Positions 57,440 to 64,000 of a DNA stretch of 64,000 nt are shown piece by piece; the stretch's first letter is position 1, and every line of letters starts with the position of its first letter. Both the position numbers and the translations under genes were made by a program. Below the pieces are notes generated by a model. The model was not told the DNA's origin, searched no databases, and saw nothing but the letters and a program-made list of their open reading frames with translations. Source of the stretch: Artemisia argyi (taxonomy: Eukaryota > Streptophyta > Magnoliopsida > Asterales > Asteraceae); NCBI GenBank assembly GCA_030686995.1, contig CM060703.1, positions 115,205,361 to 115,269,360 on the forward strand. The letters run 5' to 3'.

Positions 57440-57727
57440 ATGCGGTTAGATGGTCTGCGGTATGTATCTCAGACTATCTGACTGCGTTTAACTTCTGCGG
57501 TTTAGTGGACTGCGTTTAGTTTCTACGGTTTGCTACTTGCTGTGGTTAGTGATTTGTGTGTAATCCATTTTGTGGTTTGTGTACTCTGCGGTTAGTTGCT
57601 CCATGCGGTTAACTCACCTTGTGATTACCTTTCTCTATGGTTACCTACCCTGCGGTTACCTTTCACTGCGATTTGCTCTCCTTGCGTTTATCTCCTATTG
57701 CAATTAGTGCATATAGTTGCGACTATC
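57440..57727 (+). repeat. Copia 3 leader array of GCGGTTAG-type motifs, second part
   Basis: About 17 copies of TGCGGTTAG and variants (TGCGTTTAG, TGCGGTTTG, TGTGATTAC, TGCAATTAG), mostly 12-20 bases apart, often preceded by C/A and followed by CT or TT. From 57,728 to 58,071 the leader has no recognised feature. Confidence 0.82.
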
Positions 57728-58071
57728 TCACATTATTTAGCAATTTACTAAGTGATGAGATTCATGTGATTGGGAAATCAATTTGCAATTCGTGTATTGT
57801 TGTAACCTTATTCATTTCAATTGATCTAATTGTGATCTGACGTTGTGAGATAATCCTTACGACTTGACTAATCTCAATTGGTTATATTGCAACTGGACTT
57901 GTCACAACTTAACACTTGATGCAAACTGTGACTCATCTGGTATCTATCTATTAGTTCAATCTGCTGAATATATCTTCATGTTTCTTTTGTTGACTTTAGT
58001 AAAATCCCTAGAAAGAATCATTTCTCGGTTTAAGTCACTAAAGCTGTAAAATCCCGTTTGAAGACTTTGAG

Positions 58072-61000
58072 ATGTCGAGTGTATCTGATGACATTCAAGC
58101 TACTGGGTCCGACACCCGACCTCCAATGCTAGACAGGACAGATTATGAATCATGGGCGCAAAGAATCAGATTGTACTGCTTGGGTAAAGAAAATGGTGAG
58201 AACATTCTACGATCTATCGATGAGGGTCCTATGCAGATGGGTACAACTAGAGATGCTATATCCACTGCTGAGGATGGCTCTGTTGTTCAGGAAATTGATA
58301 GACCACGCACTTACAATGATCTCACTGATGTTGAAAAGAAGCGCTATGATGCTGACATTCGTGCCTCCAACATAGTAATACAAGGATTACCCAAAGATGT
58401 GTACAAGCTAATCAACTTCAACACTGAAACCAAAGCGGTGTGGGATAATGTCAAAATGCTTTTGTCTGGCTCAGAACTGACCAAAGAAGACCGTGAATCT
58501 CAATTATATGATGAGTTTGAGCATTTCAAAATGAATCCTGGTGAAAACATTACCGATTACTATGTCAGATTTCACAAGCTGGTTAACGACATGAGAATGA
58601 TCAGAATGACAATGCCCAACATTCAAGTCAACTCTAAGTTTGTGAACAACATGTCGCCGGAGTTGGATCGGTTTGTCACTGCTGTCAAGCTCAACAAAGG
58701 ATTGAGAAATACGAACTATGAGCAATTGTTTGCTTATTTGCAACAACATGAGAAGCATGCTGCTTATGATCGTCAACTAAGAGAGAAACTCAATCCAACT
58801 GTCACCAGTGACTCACTTGCTTTCATTAGTAGCATGGTGCCAACTAATCAACCTGTGTCATCAATGGATCACTCATCGCTACAGTCATCAGCTGCCATGA
58901 ACACACATCTCGACTCAGGGTACTCTCATACAGACAATATGATTGATAATCTCTCCAATCAAGTTTCTCTACTGGTTCAACATTTCAGGGCTGCACTCCC
59001 ATCTTCCAACAATCAACTCAGAACTTCCTCCAGTCCACGTAATCAAGCCATTGTGGAAGATGGAAAAGTAATGGTGCAAAACGTTCAGGGAAGACAGAAT
59101 GTGAATCAAAGAAATGCTGTGCGGGGTAACTTTCATAACAGAGTTGGAAATTTGAATCAGGGACAAGGAAGACAACCAACATGTTACAACTGTGGGGGTC
59201 TAGGTCACATCGCCAGGAGTTGCACTCTGCCAAAACGTCCTCAAAACTCAGATTATTTCAAGGACAAAATGTTGCTCATGCAAGCTCAAGAGAATGGAGT
59301 GGTGCTTAATGAGGAAGAATTGGCGTTCATTGCTGGGGATGATGGAAAGAAATTTGATGATGATGTGGATGAACAACCAGTTCAGGATTTAGCTCTTAAC
59401 GATCTAAACATCTTCCAGGCAGAGGATTGTGATGCTTTCGACTCAGATGTTGATAACGAACCCACCGCTCAAACAATCTTCATGGCTAATCTATCATCAA
59501 TTGTCTCACCTGCACAACAATCTGGTTGCTCCAATTCATCCATCATATCTGAGGTCGTACAAATCGTCCTGTGGTATTTGGACTCAGGCTGCTTAAAACA
59601 TATGACTAGGGATCGCTCTCGGCTCAGAAATTTCGTGAAAAAGTTTATCGGTACAGTTAGATTCGGTAACGACCACTTTGGAGCTATTATGGGGTATGGT
59701 GATTATGTGTTTGGTGATAGCGTGATTTCAAGAGTTTACTATGTGGAAGGACTTGGGCACAACTTATTCTCTGTTGGACAATTCTGTGACTCTGATCTCG
59801 AAGTGGCCTTCAGAAAACACACATGCTTCGTTAGAGAATTGGACGGAGTTGATCTCCTTAAAGGAAGTAGGGGTACTAATCTGTATACCATCTCTATTGA
59901 AGACATGATGTATTCCTCTCCTATTTGCTTACTTTCTAAGGCCTCAAAAAGCAAATCATGGTTATGGCATCGGCGTTTGAACCACTTGAACTTCGGCACC
60001 ATAAACAAGCTCTCTCGCAAAGATCTAGTTCGAGGCATGCCTAGATTGAAGTATGAAAAGGATCATCTCTGCTCATCATGTCAATTGGGCAAAAGTAAGA
60101 AACAAACTCATAAACCTAAACCCACCAACTCCAACACCGAAGTACTCCATACCCTTCACATGGATCTGTGTGGACCCATGAGAGTGCAAAGCTTCAATGG
60201 GAAAAGATATATTCTTGTTATTGTGGATGACTATTCAAGATTAACATGGGTGAAGTTTTTAAGATCCAAGGATGAAACTCCCGATATTATCATCAAAATC
60301 ATCAAGCAGTTGCAAGTAAGGCTCAACAAAACTGTTAGAATCATCCGCACAGACAATGGAACTGAGTTTGTTAACCAACAACTCACCAAATTCTACGAAA
60401 ATGCTGGCATCAGTCATCAGAAGAGCATTCCACGAACTCCTCACCAAAATGGAGTTGTTGAAAGAAGGAATCACACACTAGTTGAAGCGGCTCGCACTAT
60501 GCTGATATTTTCAAAAACACCAATGTTTCTATGGGGGCTGAAGCCATTGCTACTGCTTGTTACACTCAAAATCGGTCATTAATTCATCCTCTCCACAACA
60601 AGACACCGTATGAGCTGGTGCATCTCAAAAAGCCTGATCTCTCCTTCCGTCGTGTATTTGGTGCCCTGTGCTATCCAACTAACGACAGTGAAGACTTAGG
60701 GAAGCTTAAAGCTAAAGCTGATATTGGGGTATTCATCAGTTATTCAGCAGATCGAAAAGGGTACCGAATCTACAACAAAAGAACCCGACAAATCATGGAA
60801 ACAATGCATGTCACGTTTGATGAGCTGACAGAGCATACGGCTTCAGGACACACCAGTTCTGGACCCTCACAAAATCTTTTATCTCCTGGACCAATAAGTT
60901 CCGGACTTGTATAGAACTCCAATCATGTCACTCCTTATGTTCCTCCCTCGAGTGAAGACTTGAAAAGCTTATTTGATCCCATGTTTGATGAGTACTTTGA

Positions 61001-63026
61001 GTCACAGCCACCTCATGAACCGGTACAGCCAGCTGTTGAACCTAATATTATGGCTGGGAATGCACCACGTGATACAAATGGTCCTTCAGTCTCCATCTCG
61101 CTTGATCCAGAGGCACCAGAATGCAGCAACACTCAAATTGAATCAAATATACAATCGTCTTCTGAACATCAAGGAGTTACTTCTGATAACACATGGGAAG
61201 TCAATCCTTTTGCATCACCTGAGGAAGAACCATTTGAAAACGTGTTTGCACGAGAATCCTCCAATGAAGCATCTTCCTCAGAAAATTCAAACAATGCAAT
61301 ATCTGTACACTATCCTCAACCTCATGAACATCTCAGAAAATGGACAAATGATCACCCTATTGACAACATCATAGGAAACCCCTCAAGACCTGTATCCACC
61401 AGACAACAACTTGCCACTGATGCCTTGTGGTGTTTCTTAAACTCAGTCTTATCTAAAGTCGAGCCCAACGACTTCAAAGACGCCCTTATAAAGGTGTCTT
61501 GGTTCACCGCAATGCAAGAAGAAATCCATGAGTTTGATCGTCTTGATGTATGGGAATTAATACCACCACCTGAATGTGCGATGATCATTGCTCTTAAATG
61601 GATTTTCAAAGTTAAGCTTGATGAGCATGGGGATGCGTTGAAAAATAAGGCTCGTTTAGTTGCAAAAGGATACAGTCAACAAGAGGGTATTGACTTTGAA
61701 GAATCGTTTGCACCAGTCGCTCTTATCGAGGCCATTAGAATCTTTCTTGCCAATGCTACCAGCAGTAACATGATTGTTTATCAAATGGATGTTAAGACTG
61801 CCTTCTTGAACGGGGACTTAAAAGAGGTAGTTTATGTTTCTCAACCTGAAGGATTTGTGGACCCAGAAAGACCAAATCATGTATATCGCTTAAAGAAGGC
61901 ACTCTATGGTCTCAAACAGGCTCCTAGAGCTTGGTACGACACACTTTCCAAGTTTCTTCTTGCAAATCGATTTACCAAGGGTGTTGTTGATCCTACCTTG
62001 TTCACTAGAAAGACTGGGAACAACCTCCTTCACGTTCAAATCTATGTTGATGATATTATCTTCGCATCGTCTAATTCCAAGGAATGTGATCGCTTTGCTA
62101 CAGAAATGAGTTCCCAGTTTCAAATGTCTATGATGGGAAAAATGTCTTTCTTCTTGGGGCTACAAGTTTCACAAAACCCGAGAGGCATCTTTATTAATCA
62201 AGCCAAGTATGCTAGTGATATTCTCAAGAAGTTTAGCTTTGACTCAAGTGACACCGTTGATATACCCATGGTTGAAAGATCCATACTCGATGACGACTCA
62301 GCTGGTGTAACAGTTGATCAAACCAAATATAGAAGCATGATTGGATCTCTCATGTACCTCACAGCAAGTAGGCCAGACCTTCTTTTTGCCGTATGCATGT
62401 GCGCTAGATATCAATCCAAGCCCACTAAAAAGCACTTGGAAGCTGTCAAGAGAATCTTCAGATATCTCCAAGGGACAATCCACATGGGTCTCTGGTACCC
62501 AAAAGACAATGCAATGGCTCTCACGGCCTACTCTGATGCTGATCATGCAGGGTGTCAAAACACTTGCAGAAGTACTTCCGGAGGTGCTCAATTCTTGTGT
62601 GAGAAACTTTTCAGCTAGTCATCCAAAAAGCAAATGTGCACTTCTATTTCATCCACAGAAGTGGAATATATAGCCATGTCCTCGTGTTGTGCTCAAATTT
62701 TGTGGATGAGATCACAATTATCAGATTATGGGTTTGATTTCAACAAAATCCCAATGTATTGTGATAACAAAAGTGCCATCGCCCTATGCTGCAACAATGT
62801 CCAACACTCTAGAGCCAAGCATATAGACATTCGTCACCACTTCATCAGAGAACAAGTGGAGAAAGGGATAGTGGAACTCTACTTTGTGAGAACGGAGTTT
62901 CAGTTGGCTGACATTTTCACAAAGGGTCTTTCTCGAGAAAGATTTCAGTTCATTCTCCCACGACTTGGAATGAAGAGCCTCACTCCAAAAACTCTTAAGT
63001 CTCTCCAAGAAGAGAATGATGATTGA
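58072..63026 (+). pseudogene. Copia 3 gag-pol, three lesions
   Basis: ATG at 58,072 (MSSVSDDIQ). Order: UBN2-type gag, CCHC knuckle at residues 371-384 (CYNCGGLGHIARSC), protease DSG at residue 504, integrase HHCC (about 630-690) and DDE (HMDLCGP, TDNGTEF, GVVERRN), a Ser/Pro-rich linker, RT with YVDD at 62,043-62,054, and RNase H ([16 protein letters not shown]) to TGA at 63,024. Breaks: two extra G in a G-run near 60,535 (frame 1 to 3), TAG at 60,912, and TAG at 62,616 where Trp is expected. Unlike Copia 2 it has no long coiled coil between knuckle and protease. It encodes all steps of retrotransposition but is inactive as read. Confidence 0.93.
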
Positions 63027-64000
63027 AGGATTGGCTTCACATATCCTTTGTACATAACATATATCAAAAAGAAAATAGAAAATTATAAAACCAATATAAA
63101 CCATAAAAATTAGAAAATTATAAAAATACAAAAATATTCTTCTCTCGACATGTCTCTTGTTTAATCAATATTATGTACGCTTCTAGAAATGTCATTCAAT
63201 AATGACACGTAATCATACATATCCTTGAACAAGAGTTTTTCGGTTTCAAATAAAGTTTCTTCTAAAACATGTCATTTCTCAAAACATTCTTGAAATTTAT
63301 GGCTTGTAGTCATTTCAGGCTGCAACCCGGACTTCAAAATTTATGGTTTGCTATTACTTCAGATAGCAACCCGTATTTTTAAAATGGGGAAAACTCGTCG
63401 CCAAAAAGACGGTTGTTCCTTGTACCGGGTGAAATTCACCTGGGCATGGATTACTTTATATCCATGTATCCTTGATCTAATGCACGCTTTAGTGCATTAT
63501 TTCTTGATAAAGAAGAGAAATCTTCTTTTTATCGCCAAATACTTTCCCTTCTATGATTTTTCCGGAAAGTATTTGTGCAAAACTTGGTGTTACCATGAGA
63601 TTTTGATTGTAAATCAAATTGAACTCAAAATTTTGATAAAAATTTTATTTTCACTCAATCAATGACTTTAATATTTTATGAAAATATTTCAGTTTTATCA
63701 TCCGTCATTGATTGAGGGGGAGAGTGATTTCTCAAAATTTTATGTATCATCAAAACTCTCCACACTTTGTACAAAAACCTTGCAATAAAATGATTCGTGA
63801 TGGTTATGTGTCAGAATGAGAACATTTTCAAAGAGTTTCCATTAAAACTTCAAATCTTTTGTAAACTCTTCAAACCTGACACATAACAATCTCCCTCACA
63901 AATTGAGGGGGAGCACGAAAAAGGTTCCTTTTATCAGAAAATATTAAAATTGACCGCATTTCTCTCCCAAAAGCTTTCTAAATTATTTAAATCAATTGAG
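63027..64000 (+). other. Copia 3 3' noncoding region
   Basis: No supported gene. Blocks at 63,129-63,209 and about 63,257-63,285 match the 3' region of Copia 2. GATTGAGGGGGAGAG (63,707-63,724) and AATTGAGGGGGAGCAC (63,901-63,916) are polypurine-like. The real tract next to the 3' LTR lies beyond the window. Confidence 0.72.

Larger units (their letters stand above)
36766..64000 (+). mobile_element. Copia element 3, 5' LTR to 3' noncoding region; 3' LTR outside window
   Basis: 5' LTR, PBS, repeat-rich leader split by the Tekay-like element (37,485-57,434), gag-pol (58,072-63,026) and nearly 1 kb of 3' noncoding sequence. It begins two bases after the Transposase_28 stop codon. CTAAC (36,761-36,765) could be its TSD, but the partner is not visible. 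It is related to Copia 2 in protein order and 3' blocks but has a shorter gag. Confidence 0.88.

Overview
The window is plant nuclear repeat DNA, most likely from a daisy-family (Asteraceae) eudicot. The basis is AT-rich sequence, Copia polyproteins of a type I recall as abundant in Asteraceae assemblies, a Transposase_28 ('putative gypsy type transposon') gene, and CACTA and SINE elements. I see no host housekeeping gene, tRNA, rRNA or CRISPR array. Nearly everything is explained by transposons nested in transposons, and several insertion events are proven by target-site duplications (TSDs) read directly here.

Left half (1-33,770). A minus-strand Gypsy element (A) runs from about 31,646 down to about 2,341. 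Its gag is split by a minus-strand Sirevirus-like Copia (element 1, 5,759-30,245). The 3' LTR of element 1 is split by a plus-strand Copia (element 2, 6,591-22,103, TSD AATAC). The RT region of element 2 is split by a 3.7-kb solo LTR (14,052-17,745, TSD CAATA). A relative of that solo LTR occupies 1-2,340. A second Gypsy (B, 31,647-33,769) with the same LTR family sits in opposite orientation inside the 5' LTR of A.

Middle (33,770-36,764). A four-exon Transposase_28 gene with its own TATA box, broken by two stops and a frameshift.

Right half (36,766-64,000). A plus-strand Copia (element 3) starts at about 36,766 and runs off the window. Its leader is split by a Tekay/Del-like chromovirus (37,485-57,434, TSD AGCTC). 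The 3' LTR of the chromovirus carries a 9.6-kb CACTA transposon (44,833-54,459, TSD ACA) and a tRNA-derived SINE (55,005-55,219). The CACTA element has no recognisable TNP2 transposase. It carries a TNP1/Transposase_24-like gene, a two-exon GRF zinc-finger gene and an unknown ORF, plus subterminal palindromes, a 29-copy 41-bp minisatellite and a cluster of self-nested MITE-like palindromes.

Every long retroelement frame is broken. The only coding units without a visible break are the GRF zinc-finger gene, the 139-codon ORF beside it and a 234-codon ORF downstream of pol in element 1. The signals least explained by known feature types are two arrays of short degenerate motifs in the leaders of Copia elements 2 and 3 (CGAGTTAG/CGAGTTTG versus GCGGTTAG/GCGGTTTG), the inverted minisatellites around the zinc-finger gene, and a cluster of TGACG motifs directly upstream of the Gypsy B TATA box.
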